Source of the DNA: Puniceicoccaceae bacterium
Lineage (GTDB): Bacteria; Verrucomicrobiota; Verrucomicrobiia; Opitutales; Coraliomargaritaceae
NCBI GenBank assembly: GCA_003566795.1
Contig: PXBU01000065.1
Coordinates: 1-25,068 of the forward strand
Reading direction: 5' to 3'
Length of the DNA stretch: 25,068 nt
Both the position numbers and the translations under genes were made by a program. Shown in pieces: positions 7,916 through 16,800 of the stretch; the first letter of the stretch is position 1; every line of letters starts with the position of its first letter. The notes beneath the pieces are model-generated. The model was not told the DNA's origin and did no database searches. It saw nothing but the letters and a program-made list of their open reading frames with translations.

Positions 7916-8015
7916 CCGTAGGGGTGGTGCTCGCGCCACCCGCGAACGGACGGGGAGTTCCGAAAGTTCGGAAATGCTTCCGTGCGCTCGCGGGCTTCCC
8001 TAGAAAAGCCCCTAC
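7916..8015. repeat. palindromic module, copy 3 (diverged)
   Basis: 100 bp starting CCGTAGGGG and ending GCCCCTAC, the inverse of GTAGGGG. It shares the whole layout of copies 1 and 2 but has more substitutions (for example TTCCGAAAGTTCGG in place of the GAACGTTC core). No hexamer array follows; instead the 51-bp palindromic repeat begins 2 bases later. Confidence 0.85.
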
Positions 8016-8017
8016 AC

Positions 8018-8068
8018 GCCATCGCCTCGACGGCGATGGTGCCATGCGCGAGCGCAGGCACCACCGGC
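8018..8068 (+). repeat. 51-bp dispersed palindromic repeat, copy A
   Basis: Contains GCCATCGCC-tcgac-GGCGATGGT and then GGTGCC-a-TGCGC-ga-GCGCA-GGCACC, two hairpins that share GGT and so could be alternatives. A second copy in the same orientation is at 22733-22783 with 45 of 51 positions identical. It lies about 120 bp upstream of rpsL. Confidence 0.9.
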
Positions 8069-8128
8069 ATTACCCACTGGTCGTCAAAATGCTCCTTAAA
8101 AGCTGCTGAAAAAAATCCAACAAAATCC

Positions 8129-8156
8129 TTGCACCGAAAACCTGGAACGCTACTTT
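8129..8156 (+). promoter_or_regulatory. candidate promoter of the rpsL operon
   Basis: TTGCAC (8129-8134), a 16-bp spacer and TACTTT (8151-8156), with an A-rich stretch just upstream. It is the best sigma-70-like pair between the repeat block and rpsL. The -10 is weak, so the position is tentative. Confidence 0.3.
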
Positions 8157-8191
8157 CCCCATCTTTCTCTAATTCCGACGATACATTTTAA

Positions 8192-8575
8192 ATGCCTACA
8201 ATTAACCAACTTGTCCGCGCACCACGCGTTGTGCAGAAGGAAAAATCCAAGTCCCGCGCTCTGGACCGCAACCCGTTCCGGCGTGGTGTCTGTGTGCAGG
8301 TGATGACCCGTACGCCGAAAAAGCCCAACTCCGCGATTCGCAAGGTGGCCAAAGTGCGTCTGACCAATGGTATCGAGGTGATTGCCTACATTCCGGATGA
8401 GGGGCACAATCTGCAAGAGCACAGTATCGTGCTTGTTCGTGGCGGTCGGGTGAAGGACCTACCGGGTGTGCGCTATCACATCGTCCGCGGCACGCTCGAC
8501 TGCGTGGGAGTTGAGAAGCGTCGTCGCAGCCGCTCCAAGTATGGGGTCAAGCGTCCCAAAGAAGCGAAGTCCTAG
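8192..8575 (+). CDS. rpsL: 30S ribosomal protein S12
   Basis: 127 residues, full length. S12 sits at the decoding centre of the 30S subunit and helps set translational accuracy. The conserved TPKKPNSA (K43, K44) and GGRVKDLPGVRYH (K88, D89) are intact, so the residues whose change usually gives streptomycin resistance are wild type; D89 is the site that RimO methylthiolates in many bacteria. It is the first gene of rpsL-rpsG-fusA-rpsJ. The ATG follows an A/T-rich leader (TTTTAA) with no Shine-Dalgarno. Confidence 0.98.
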   Translation: MPTINQLVRAPRVVQKEKSKSRALDRNPFRRGVCVQVMTRTPKKPNSAIRKVAKVRLTNGIEVIAYIPDEGHNLQEHSIVLVRGGRVKDLPGVRYHIVRGTLDCVGVEKRRRSRSKYGVKRPKEAKS

Positions 8576-8586
8576 TCAACCCGGGC

Positions 8587-8628
8587 CAGTCATTAGCATT
8601 TAGCCATCAGTCATTAGCAATTAGCCAT
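8587..8628. repeat. heptamer tandem tract between rpsL and rpsG
   Basis: Six 7-bp units in a row: CAGTCAT TAGCATT TAGCCAT CAGTCAT TAGCAAT TAGCCAT. Seen as a whole it is a 21-bp tandem pair with one mismatch. It fills most of the 61-bp gap between the two ribosomal genes and ends 8 bases before the rpsG ATG. Confidence 0.85.
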
Positions 8629-8636
8629 TTTCAAAC

Positions 8637-9110
8637 ATGTCACGTCGCCGCCAAGCCGTAAAACGTCCGCTCATTCCGGACCCACGTTATAACAGCACCC
8701 TGGTCACCAACTTGGTGAACATGATCATGGAGCGCGGTAAGCGCACCGTAGCCCAGCGCATCGTTTACACCGCATTCCAGCGCGTCAGCGAAAAACTGGC
8801 CAAGGGTGATCCGGTGGATCTGGTGATGGGTGCCCTGGAGAATGCCCGGCCCAAGCTTGAGGTGAAAAGCCGCCGCGTGGGTGGTGCCACCTATCAGGTG
8901 CCGATTGAGGTTTCCTTCGAGCGCCAGCAAAGCCTCGCCTTCCGCTGGATGGTGGCTGCCGCGCGCAAGCGTAAGGGTGTTCCCATGGACGAGGCCCTGG
9001 CCGATGAGATCGTCGACGCCTACAACAACACCGGCGCGGTGGTCAAAAAGAAGGAAGAAACCCACCGCATGGCACAGGCCAATCGTGCCTTCGCACACTT
9101 GCGTTGGTAG
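8637..9110 (+). CDS. rpsG: 30S ribosomal protein S7
   Basis: 157 residues, normal length. S7 binds the 3' domain of 16S rRNA, nucleates assembly of the small-subunit head and in many bacteria represses its own operon. The basic N-terminus MSRRRQAVKR, the loop VKSRRVGGATYQVPIEV and the C-terminal THRMAQANRAFAHLRW fit the family. The ATG directly follows TTTTCAAAC. The gap to rpsL carries a heptamer tandem repeat instead of a typical short leader. Confidence 0.98.
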   Translation: MSRRRQAVKRPLIPDPRYNSTLVTNLVNMIMERGKRTVAQRIVYTAFQRVSEKLAKGDPVDLVMGALENARPKLEVKSRRVGGATYQVPIEVSFERQQSLAFRWMVAAARKRKGVPMDEALADEIVDAYNNTGAVVKKKEETHRMAQANRAFAHLRW

Positions 9111-9184
9111 TGGCTTCCTACTGAGGCAATGGCAGATATCCAGCTGCCTGCGCCGCCCTTGTTCTTTTCCAGTCTTCTCTTTTT

Positions 9185-11332
9185 ATGTCCGCTATTGCTA
9201 CAGCGTCAGCTAACTCGCCGAACCGTGCGTTCCCCTTGGAACAGACGCGGAATATCGGCATAGTTGCGCATATCGATGCGGGAAAGACGACGACGACGGA
9301 AAGAATTCTTTTTTACGCAGGTGTGGTCCACAAGATGGGCGAGGTGCACGAGGGTAGTGCCGTCACCGACTGGATGGAACAGGAGCGTGAGCGCGGGATC
9401 ACTATTACCTCGGCTGCGATTTCCTGTAACTGGACCAACCAGCACGGGCCTTACGCCGGGCTCAATCACCGGATCAATATTATTGATACCCCCGGCCACG
9501 TCGATTTTACGGCGGAGGTGGAACGTTCGCTGCGGGTGCTCGACGGTGCGGTGGGTGTTTTTTGTGCCGTTGCTGGCGTGCAGCCGCAGTCAGAGACGGT
9601 TTGGCGGCAGATGACGAAATACCACGTCCCGCGCATCGCATTCGTCAACAAGATGGACCGCGTCGGGGCGGACTTCCTGGCCGCGATCGAGTCGATGCGC
9701 GATCGACTGGGGGCGAATGCGCACCCGATCTTCCTGCCGATCGGAGCGGAAGACGATTTTATCGGGTTGATTGACCTGACTTCCATGGAGGCGCGCATCT
9801 ATGATGTGGCCGATGCCTCCGGAGTGACTTACGAGATCGGTGAGATCCCGGCGGACTTGCTGGATCAGGCCAAAGAATATCGTGAGAATTTAATCGAGGC
9901 GTTGGCTGATTTTGACGACGAGCTGGCTGAGAAGTATCTCGAAGGTAAAGTGCTCACAGCGGATGACTTGCGCAAAGCCATCCGCAAAGCTACCATATCC
10001 CAAGGATTTTGCGCTGTCATTCCCGGTAGTGCTTTTAAAAACAAAGGCGTGCAAGCGGTTCTCGATTCGGTCATCAACTACCTCCCATGCCCGCTCGAAT
10101 TGCCTCCCATGAAAGGGGAGAACAGTAAGGGTGCGGAAGTGCTGGTCGAACCAAATGACAATGGCAAGGTCGCCGGTCTGGCGTTTAAGCTGATGAACGA
10201 TGGCTATGTCGGCAAATTGGTGTTCTTCCGGGTCTATTCCGGGGCATTGGAGAAAGGCACGGCACTTTGCAATCCGCGCACCGGTAAAACGGAGCGGATC
10301 TCGCGCCTGCTGCTGATGAAGGCAGATGCGCGCGAAGATATCGATACGGCGTATTCGGGGGACATCTGTGCGCTGGTCGGCGTACGCGATGTGGTGACGG
10401 GCGACACCCTGTGCGCCAAGGGCTACGACGTGCGGTTGGAGCCCCCGACCTTTCCGGAACCGGTGATTTCCATGTCGATCGAGCCGAAGACGACGGCCGA
10501 TCAGGAGAAAATGGCGACCGGACTACAACGTCTTGCTGAAGAGGATCCGACTTTTGTTGTCAGCTCCGACGAAGAAACCGGGCAAACGCTGATCGCCGGC
10601 ATGGGAGAACTCCATCTGGAAATCATCAAGGACCGCCTTTTTCGTGAGTTCAAAGTCGGGGCCGAGGCCGGACGTCCGCAAATCGCCTATCGCGAAGCTT
10701 TCTCGGCCAGTGCCGAGGGCGAGGGGCGCTTTGTGCGCCAGTCGGGCGGCAAGGGGCAGTATGGGCATGCCCGAATCAAGGTGGCGCCGCGCGAGCGCGG
10801 GGCCGGTATCGAAATTGAAAACGCCATTGTCGGTGGCGCGATCCCCAAGGAATTTATCAAGCCCACCATCGAGGGTATCCGTGAGGCCGCCAACAACGGT
10901 GTGCTGGGGGGCTACCCGGTAGTGGATTTTAAAGTCACGCTCTTTGATGGCTCCTTCCACGAAGTGGATTCCTCCGAGATGGCCTTTAAGATGGCGGGCA
11001 TTTTTGCCTTCCGCCAGGCGATGGAGCAGGGGAGTCCGGTACTGCTGGAGCCGCTCATGCACGTCGAGGTGGAGACGCCTGAGGATTATCAGGGGGATAT
11101 CATGGGCGACCTGAACCGTCGGCGCGGCCAGATCCAAAATGTGCAAACCAAGTCGGCCTTTGTCAGTATTTCCGCGCTCGTCCCGCTGCAGGAAATGTTT
11201 GGCTACTCCACCATCGTCCGCTCGCTGAGTAAGGGACGCGCCTCCTTTAGTATGGAGCCGGAACGTTTCGAGGAAGTGCCGCCCAATGTGCTCTCCACCA
11301 TCCTCGAAACATCCACCCGGGGCCGCTATTAG
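9185..11332 (+). CDS. fusA: translation elongation factor G
   Basis: 715-residue translational GTPase that drives translocation of tRNA and mRNA on the ribosome. G-domain motifs are G1 AHIDAGKT (28-35), G2 RGITI (70-74), G3 DTPGH (101-105), G4 NKMD (155-158) and a G5-like GSA near 282. Domains II-V follow, with the domain IV signature GKGQYGHA and the C-terminal MFGYSTIVRSLSKGRASFSME. The N-terminus has about 20 residues before the G domain; the ATG at 9185 follows a pyrimidine-rich leader. It is third in the str-type operon. Its place in an operon with rpsL and rpsG marks it as the canonical EF-G rather than an EF-G2 paralogue. Confidence 0.97.
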   Translation: MSAIATASANSPNRAFPLEQTRNIGIVAHIDAGKTTTTERILFYAGVVHKMGEVHEGSAVTDWMEQERERGITITSAAISCNWTNQHGPYAGLNHRINIIDTPGHVDFTAEVERSLRVLDGAVGVFCAVAGVQPQSETVWRQMTKYHVPRIAFVNKMDRVGADFLAAIESMRDRLGANAHPIFLPIGAEDDFIGLIDLTSMEARIYDVADASGVTYEIGEIPADLLDQAKEYRENLIEALADFDDELAEKYLEGKVLTADDLRKAIRKATISQGFCAVIPGSAFKNKGVQAVLDSVINYLPCPLELPPMKGENSKGAEVLVEPNDNGKVAGLAFKLMNDGYVGKLVFFRVYSGALEKGTALCNPRTGKTERISRLLLMKADAREDIDTAYSGDICALVGVRDVVTGDTLCAKGYDVRLEPPTFPEPVISMSIEPKTTADQEKMATGLQRLAEEDPTFVVSSDEETGQTLIAGMGELHLEIIKDRLFREFKVGAEAGRPQIAYREAFSASAEGEGRFVRQSGGKGQYGHARIKVAPRERGAGIEIENAIVGGAIPKEFIKPTIEGIREAANNGVLGGYPVVDFKVTLFDGSFHEVDSSEMAFKMAGIFAFRQAMEQGSPVLLEPLMHVEVETPEDYQGDIMGDLNRRRGQIQNVQTKSAFVSISALVPLQEMFGYSTIVRSLSKGRASFSMEPERFEEVPPNVLSTILETSTRGRY

Positions 11333-11338
11333 CCGGGG

Positions 11339-11407
11339 GACAGAAGCCAGAGGACAGAAGACAGAGAACAGAGAACAATTTTCCCAACTAAATACTGAAA
11401 ACTGAAA
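11339..11407. repeat. two heptamer tracts between fusA and rpsJ
   Basis: The first tract starts 6 bases after the fusA stop: GACAGAA GCCAGAG GACAGAA GACAGAG AACAGAG AACAATT (11339-11380). After 6 bases comes a second one: ACTAAAT ACTGAAA ACTGAAA (11387-11407). The unit sequence differs from that of the rpsL-rpsG tract, but the period of 7 is the same. Confidence 0.85.
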
Positions 11408-11444
11408 ACCAGCGAACTTTAACAAACTTAACCTATAAAACATC

Positions 11445-11753
11445 ATGAGTACACCACGTATCCGTATCCGCCTCAAGGGCTTTGACTACCGCGTTATCGA
11501 CCAGTCTGCCTCTGATATCGTCGAAACCGCCAAGCGCTCCGGTGCCCGCGTCGCCGGCCCCGTCCCGCTTCCCACCAAGATCGAGAAGCTGACGGTCAAC
11601 CGCTCCGTCCACGTCAACAAGAAGTCGATGGACCAGTTCGAAGTGCGCACCCACAAGCGCCTGATCGATATCGTCGAGCCCACCGCCGATACCGTTGATG
11701 AGCTCAAAAAGCTCAATCTTCCGGCCGGCGTGGATATTTCGATCAACGTTTAA
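11445..11753 (+). CDS. rpsJ: 30S ribosomal protein S10
   Basis: 102 residues, normal length. S10 is part of the 30S head and, as NusE, of transcription antitermination complexes. Recognised by RIRIRLKGFDYRVID, the segment VAGPVPLPTKIEKLTVNRS and FEVRTHKRLIDIV. The usual next genes (rplC, rplD) are absent: an oppositely oriented peptidase gene follows at once, and the two stop codons overlap within a single TTAA (11750-11753). The start follows the A-rich leader CCTATAAAACATC. Confidence 0.98.
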   Translation: MSTPRIRIRLKGFDYRVIDQSASDIVETAKRSGARVAGPVPLPTKIEKLTVNRSVHVNKKSMDQFEVRTHKRLIDIVEPTADTVDELKKLNLPAGVDISINV

Positions 11754-13042
11754 TCAGCAGCACCCGACTGGATCATTGCTTCCACGTCGGCGACTTCTTT
11801 GACAGTATCGATGCTGAGATTCTCGTGGCCATCCTCGGTCACGAGAATGTCATCTTCGATGCGTATGCCGATCTCCCGGAATTCTTCCGGGATGTCGGGA
11901 TTAAAGGACTGGGAATAAAACCCCGGCTCCACCGTGATCACCATGCCTGGCTCCAGCGGTTTGTCGCCCTTGTGGTAGCCGGGTAGTAAAACGTCGTGCA
12001 CATCCAGACCCAAGGAGTGGCAGAGGGCACCGGGCCAGATGGCTTTGTAGGCTGCCGATTCGATCAGCTGCTCGGTATCGCCTTTGATGACACCCAGCTC
12101 TTTGAGGCCGTCGAGCAAAATGATCGCCGAATGTCGCTGTAGCTCAGCCATGCACACGCCGGGGGCGACTTTGGCGATGCCCGCTTTTTCCGAGGCCAGC
12201 ACCACTTCGTAGAGATCACGCTGGACGCTCGAAAATTTACCCGATACCGGGAAAGTGCGTGTCAGGTCGGCACAATAGCCGTTCCAAACAGCTCCGGCAT
12301 CAAGGAGCACCAGATCGTCATCCTGCACGGCACCGGCATTCTCAATGTAGTGCTGGCAGGTCGCGTGATTGCCTGCGGCCACAATCGTGCCAAAGGCCCA
12401 GTGTAAGCTGCCCTGCAACTTACAAGTGTATTCGAATTCCGCCTCAAATTGGTATTCGCGGCGGTGGCGTCGAGCGGCACGCATGCAGTTATGATGCGCC
12501 TCGCCGGTGATGCGGATTGCCTCGCGCATTTGTGCGATCTCCCGCGGTGACTTAATCATGCGCATGTGGCCGAGTTGCTCGAAGGCCGGGCCCTGATCGA
12601 TCGCTTCAGTGCCCGCCTCGCGCATGGCTTTTGCCAGCATCTCGCTACTGGGATGGTTGTGGACCGGACGATAGTAAACACGGCGATTCTTTAGCTGGAG
12701 TGAGCTCAGATAATCTCCAAGTTCCTCAATCTTGCGGACTTTATCCGCCGGGCATTGCTCGCTGGCTTTTTCGACCCCCATGGTGAAGCCATCCCAGACC
12801 TGCTCCTGCTGCGTATTTTCACGGACGAACAAAGTCACTTGCTCCTTATCATTAGAGGGATCGATCACGAGTAGCGCCCCATGTTCGGGGAATCCGGTCA
12901 GGTAAAAGAAATTGGAGTCTTGCAAGAACCTCGCGATTGACTGTTGAGGCACCCCGGCAGGTAGGATGAGCAGATCGTCGCCTAGTGCCGAAAGCAGTCG
13001 CTGCTGGCGGCCTTGGATCTCAGAAAAAAGTGATACTGGCAT
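11750..13042 (-). CDS. pepP: Xaa-Pro aminopeptidase (M24B)
   Basis: 430-residue metallopeptidase that removes an N-terminal residue preceding proline. It has the AMP_N domain (about 5-130: NFFYLTGFPEHGALLVI) and the pita-bread catalytic domain. All five dinuclear metal ligands are seen: D248 (LLDAGA), D259 (ADLTRTFP), H342 (CHSLGLDVHD), E372 (TVEPGFY) and E396 (GIRIEDD). No signal peptide, so it is cytoplasmic. The ATG at 13042 begins just before the conserved N-terminal domain. It is divergent from trpF across 130 bp and convergent with rpsJ. Confidence 0.93.
   Translation of the reverse strand: MPVSLFSEIQGRQQRLLSALGDDLLILPAGVPQQSIARFLQDSNFFYLTGFPEHGALLVIDPSNDKEQVTLFVRENTQQEQVWDGFTMGVEKASEQCPADKVRKIEELGDYLSSLQLKNRRVYYRPVHNHPSSEMLAKAMREAGTEAIDQGPAFEQLGHMRMIKSPREIAQMREAIRITGEAHHNCMRAARRHRREYQFEAEFEYTCKLQGSLHWAFGTIVAAGNHATCQHYIENAGAVQDDDLVLLDAGAVWNGYCADLTRTFPVSGKFSSVQRDLYEVVLASEKAGIAKVAPGVCMAELQRHSAIILLDGLKELGVIKGDTEQLIESAAYKAIWPGALCHSLGLDVHDVLLPGYHKGDKPLEPGMVITVEPGFYSQSFNPDIPEEFREIGIRIEDDILVTEDGHENLSIDTVKEVADVEAMIQSGAAD
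11819..11848 (+). other. hairpin inside the 3' end of pepP, downstream of rpsJ
   Basis: ATTCTCGTGGCC (11819-11830) and GGTCACGAGAAT (11837-11848) form a 12-bp stem with one G-U pair and a 6-nt loop. It lies 66-95 nt past the rpsJ stop. As there is no intergenic space, it may help stop or stabilise rpsJ transcripts, but no U-tract follows, so it is not a classic terminator. Confidence 0.35.
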
Positions 13043-13172
13043 AAATCTTGAAATAGAGTGGTACGGAAAATGGGTGTAGATGCCACTTTTGAACTAGTGG
13101 TGCAACAGTGATTTGAAATATTTCTGGCGAAAGAGTGGTTGCGATGCGGGAGGACTCGGTTTGTCTGAAGGC

Positions 13173-13817
13173 ATGTATCGACCGGTGACAGTTAAAATTT
13201 GTGGGCTCACCCGTGAGTCGGATGTGGATTTGGCCTTGGAACTGGGGGCGGATTTTTTTGGTTTCATTGTGTATCCGAAGTCCCCGCGTGGGTTGAGCCT
13301 GGAGCGGGCGGTGACCTTGTCTCAGCGGGTGCCGGCGGGTAAGCGGGTGTTGGTGGATGTGGAGACGGGCACGGATGAGCTGGAGCGTCGCCGGGATGCG
13401 GGCTTCGATTTTTTTCAGATTCACGCCGGGCTGGACGTCGGACTGGCTTCGCTGGCAGCTTGGTCCGGGCTGGTCGGGCCGGAGCGCTTGTGGATTGCGC
13501 CGCGCCTGCGGCCGGGGGATGCTTTCCCGGAGTCAGTGCTGAGCTTTGCCGACACAGTATTACTGGATACCTATCACAAGGATCAGCATGGCGGCACGGG
13601 CGCAACCGGAGACTGGGAGACTTTTTCGACCCTGAAGCAGTGTCACCCCAGTACAAACTGGGTGCTGGCTGGTGGCTTGAACGCGGCGAATGTGCTCAAT
13701 GCCATCGCGGCAACCGGCACCGAGCGGGTGGATCTCAGCAGCGGGGTGGAATCAGAGCCGGGCATGAAAAACCCCGAAAAGCTGCGTGAGCTGTTCGGGG
13801 TTTTGAAACCTAGCTGA
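13173..13817 (+). CDS. trpF: phosphoribosylanthranilate isomerase
   Basis: Converts N-(5-phosphoribosyl)anthranilate to its carboxyphenylamino-deoxyribulose isomer in tryptophan synthesis. A 214-residue TIM barrel. The catalytic Cys is in VKICGLTR (C10) and the catalytic Asp in LLDTYHKDQHGGTG (D132). GFIVYPKSPRG (30-40), LAGGLNAANV and the phosphate-binding VDLSSGVE are also present. The ATG at 13173 places KICGLTR where the family has it; an in-frame TTG at 13113 would add 20 unrelated residues. No other trp gene is in the window. Its last codons encode an intrinsic terminator. Confidence 0.95.
   Translation: MYRPVTVKICGLTRESDVDLALELGADFFGFIVYPKSPRGLSLERAVTLSQRVPAGKRVLVDVETGTDELERRRDAGFDFFQIHAGLDVGLASLAAWSGLVGPERLWIAPRLRPGDAFPESVLSFADTVLLDTYHKDQHGGTGATGDWETFSTLKQCHPSTNWVLAGGLNAANVLNAIAATGTERVDLSSGVESEPGMKNPEKLRELFGVLKPS
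13768..13804. terminator. bidirectional terminator inside the 3' end of trpF
   Basis: AAAACCCCGAA (13768-13778) and TTCGGGGTTTT (13794-13804) are a perfect 11-bp inverted repeat. Its loop can also pair (AGCT-gcgtg-AGCT). A-run before and T-run after make it an intrinsic terminator on both strands. It lies within the last codons of trpF and 38-75 nt past the stop of the convergent gene at 13842. Confidence 0.85.
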
Positions 13818-13841
13818 TGTTCGCTTCGGGGCGTAGCCGCT

Positions 13842-16800
13842 TTAATGGATCGGCTGGCGTCCGATGGTGCCGACCAGTGCTTCCAGATAGTCTGGCGAGC
13901 TGACTCTTTGCAGCTCCTCTTTGGCGGCGGTGAGGCGCTGCTCAATTCCCAGGCGTTTGGCGACAACGACGTGAGTTTCACGCTTCAGGAAGTGCTCCAG
14001 GTATTCGACGTGGCGCTTCCATTGTGCAATATCGTACTCCTGTTGGCTGGTGAGTCGCTCCTGATACCAATCGCTCTCAAGCATACCCTCGCGGGTAAAG
14101 AGTCCGCGGATTTCGGGATCGTTGATATCTTTACCCTCATACTCGCCATCGACCATAATATGGAGCAGGGCCTTGAGTGGCGGGCAGGCATCCTCAACCG
14201 AGCCATCGGCAAAGTAGTTTGCGGCGACTTCTTTATGCGCGGCGGCGATGGTGAGCATCCCCTCGACGTAGGTGTCCATGTCCTGCAGCTCCGGCTTGAG
14301 CATCTCCTCGTTCAGCACCGAGGTGGGGCTGTTGAATACCCGGCCAAAGAAATGGCGGACAAACTTGGAGGTGATGCGGTGGCCGATGCGGCTGGCGGGG
14401 ACAAGTTGGCCCTTGTGCTCGAAGTCCTCCACTTTTTCCAGGTAGCCGTTCTCGATCAGGAACTGCGGGTCGGCCTCCTCGGGTCTGAGGCGGCACCATA
14501 GCTCGGGCACCAGCAGGCTGATGTCGTGATCCACCCGATAGTTCGGGCCCACGTAGCCAGCCGCAGTGATGAAGGCTGGCTGCTCGGTCGCCAGGTAGGC
14601 TACCAGCGCGTTGTTCAAGTCGTATATCGGGGGCAGGGCGTTGAAGGGGGCCTTGGTCAGGGCACCTTCGGAGCCAGCCCCGGTGGTGGAGGGGGACTTG
14701 CCGGTGATACTGGCGATAAACTCCATGAACAGCTCGGGGAGCTCCATGTAGTGGATCGGGTTGTTTACGCACAGCGGCTTGATTCCCGCCTCCGGGTCAG
14801 CCGGATTGTTGCGGCGGCCGGGCAGGATCGAGGTGACCGGGCGCAACAGCGGCGTGTGCGCGTCCTGGCGGCGGTAGAGGCGCGAGCTCGTCTCCGCCAG
14901 ATAGAGATTACGCGGGCTGGCCAGGTCCGGGCGCACCTGCAGGTAGCGCGGGTTCTTGGTGGGCTTGCCGTCTACCACGCGCGGGTAGGCATTCGTGCAG
15001 TAGTAGTCGGGTTTGCCCTTCTCGACGAAATCACGCACCATGTCTTGCATGGGTTGGGTGTATTGCCCGAAGCGGATGGCATCCTCAGTCTCATTCTTGG
15101 CATATTCGAGGCCGAGTGGTTCATAGTTACTGAGGAAGGCACCATTCGCGCTCAGATCCATTTCCGCCTGCTTGTCGTAGCCGCGCACAATGGCATCATC
15201 CGGGCGCTGGAAGAATCGGTATTCGCAGTTGTGGACGAATTTCGATGAGGGCCGATTCCAACCGGGAGGCAGGCTCTTGAGCTGAGAGGTCGGTGCCACC
15301 ACCGAGGCGGTGATGTCATCCTCCAGCGAGATTTTACTCGCGGGGAAGAAGTCCTTTCTCAGCCCGAACGTGCGCCAGGAACCATCACCGGTGTATCCCA
15401 CCCGCAAATACTGCGTCAGCATGGGCTGGCCGCGGTAGCGCAGGATGTTGCCCGGCTCGCCGTTGATGAGGTCGACGGTGAAGCGCTCCCGCCAGTCGTC
15501 ACCCCAATCGTCTTTGTAGAAACGTTTGATGATGAGGACGAGCTCCTTGACGTGCTGTGGTATGGTCTCCAGCCAGGCGTTGTATTCCTCGGTGTATTCG
15601 GTTTTGGATGGGGTAAGCAGCTTGATCACCGAGCCCAGTGAGCGCTCATGGCTGAGTAGGGGGCGTCCTTTTTCGCGTCTGCTGGATGGGTCCAGGAAGC
15701 GGCCACCAAATTCCTTCTTGAGGATCTCCTCGGCCAGATCGAAGTCCTTATGCACATCGCTGACAAAAACCGGCCCGGAAATAATTGCGTCGGTGATCGG
15801 TTTGGAAATCTCTGACTTGCCGCCACCGGAGACGGTGCAAGGCTTGTGGCAGACGCGGCTTTCAGCGGTGTAGCCGACGAGTCGCCAGCGGCGACCTTCC
15901 GCTGGTTTGACCATTTCCACTTTATAGCCAGACGGGAAGACGTAGGTGCGGCCGGGTAAAAGTTTGATCGTTTGTTCGATGCCTTCCTTATTCCAGGAGA
16001 TCTTTTGCTTGTGCAGTTCGATGTGGGCATCTTCCGGCAGGTAGATGATGCTGTCGTATTTTTTATCGATGGCATAGCCTTCGGGTTGGACATCGATCAA
16101 GTCGACGTAACGTGCCACTACGCCGTCAAAGGTCTGTCCTCCTTGGGAGAAGTATTGGTCGAGTTGGAAATCCTCACCCAGGTCGTAGCCAGTGAACGCG
16201 AGGGTGCCACCAGCGTGCTCCTCCTCTGCCAGCCCAATCAGGTTGGCGGAGAAGCCGATCTGGGTCTTGACCTCCTTTTTGCAGTAGCCGAAGTAGCTGT
16301 CAGAGATGGCGGTGATGACGCGGCCGGAGGCATCGCGGCAAGTGATCTTGAAGGCGCCGCCATCGTTGTAGAGTTCATCTTCTTTTTCCCAGCACATGCC
16401 GTCGCGTTTTTGGCGCTCAGTGGCTTCGCTGATATGGGGCAGCCCCAGTTCCTGCTTGGTGGTGCCCATCAGATGCGGCGCGAGAATGACGCAACCGCTG
16501 GTGCCGGTCCAATGCTCCGGGTCGAGAGCGGCATCGTTCTCGGCAATGAACGGGTCGCCGCCGTTACCGAAGATCGATTCGACGAAGTCGAGGTTGCTGC
16601 AAAGATTACCCGGCACGAAGAAGCGGACTTCCATGCACTTCTCTTTACTGAATCCGTCCACTTCCGGGACGACTACCGGGCGTAGCATGAGCGACACCCA
16701 GGCCCGGGCTTTGGCCTCCTCGTTGGCGAGGAAGGGCAGGGTGAGCAAGTCATCGCTGGCTCCGGTGATCGCTTTTTTGAGCAAGCGGGCGGCGGCTAGC

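Noticed and set aside
7540..8015. CRISPR-like array
   Set aside because: Repeats are about 100 bp palindromes and the spacers are themselves repeated hexamers, with no cas gene nearby.
7500..8070. Open frames of 147-167 codons through the repeat block on both strands, with NRNRDRNR- and SKSKSGSK-type stretches
   Set aside because: They arise because the hexamer arrays and modules keep frame; their content simply mirrors the repeats.
10523..11476. 317-codon open frame on the minus strand across fusA
   Set aside because: Antisense to the conserved end of EF-G; His/Leu/Arg-rich shadow without recognisable domains.
13845..16685. Open frames of 218-240 codons on the plus strand inside the PEPCK-like gene
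   Set aside because: The minus-strand frame is open for 1152 codons with consistent protein character; the plus frames are broken pieces antisense to it.
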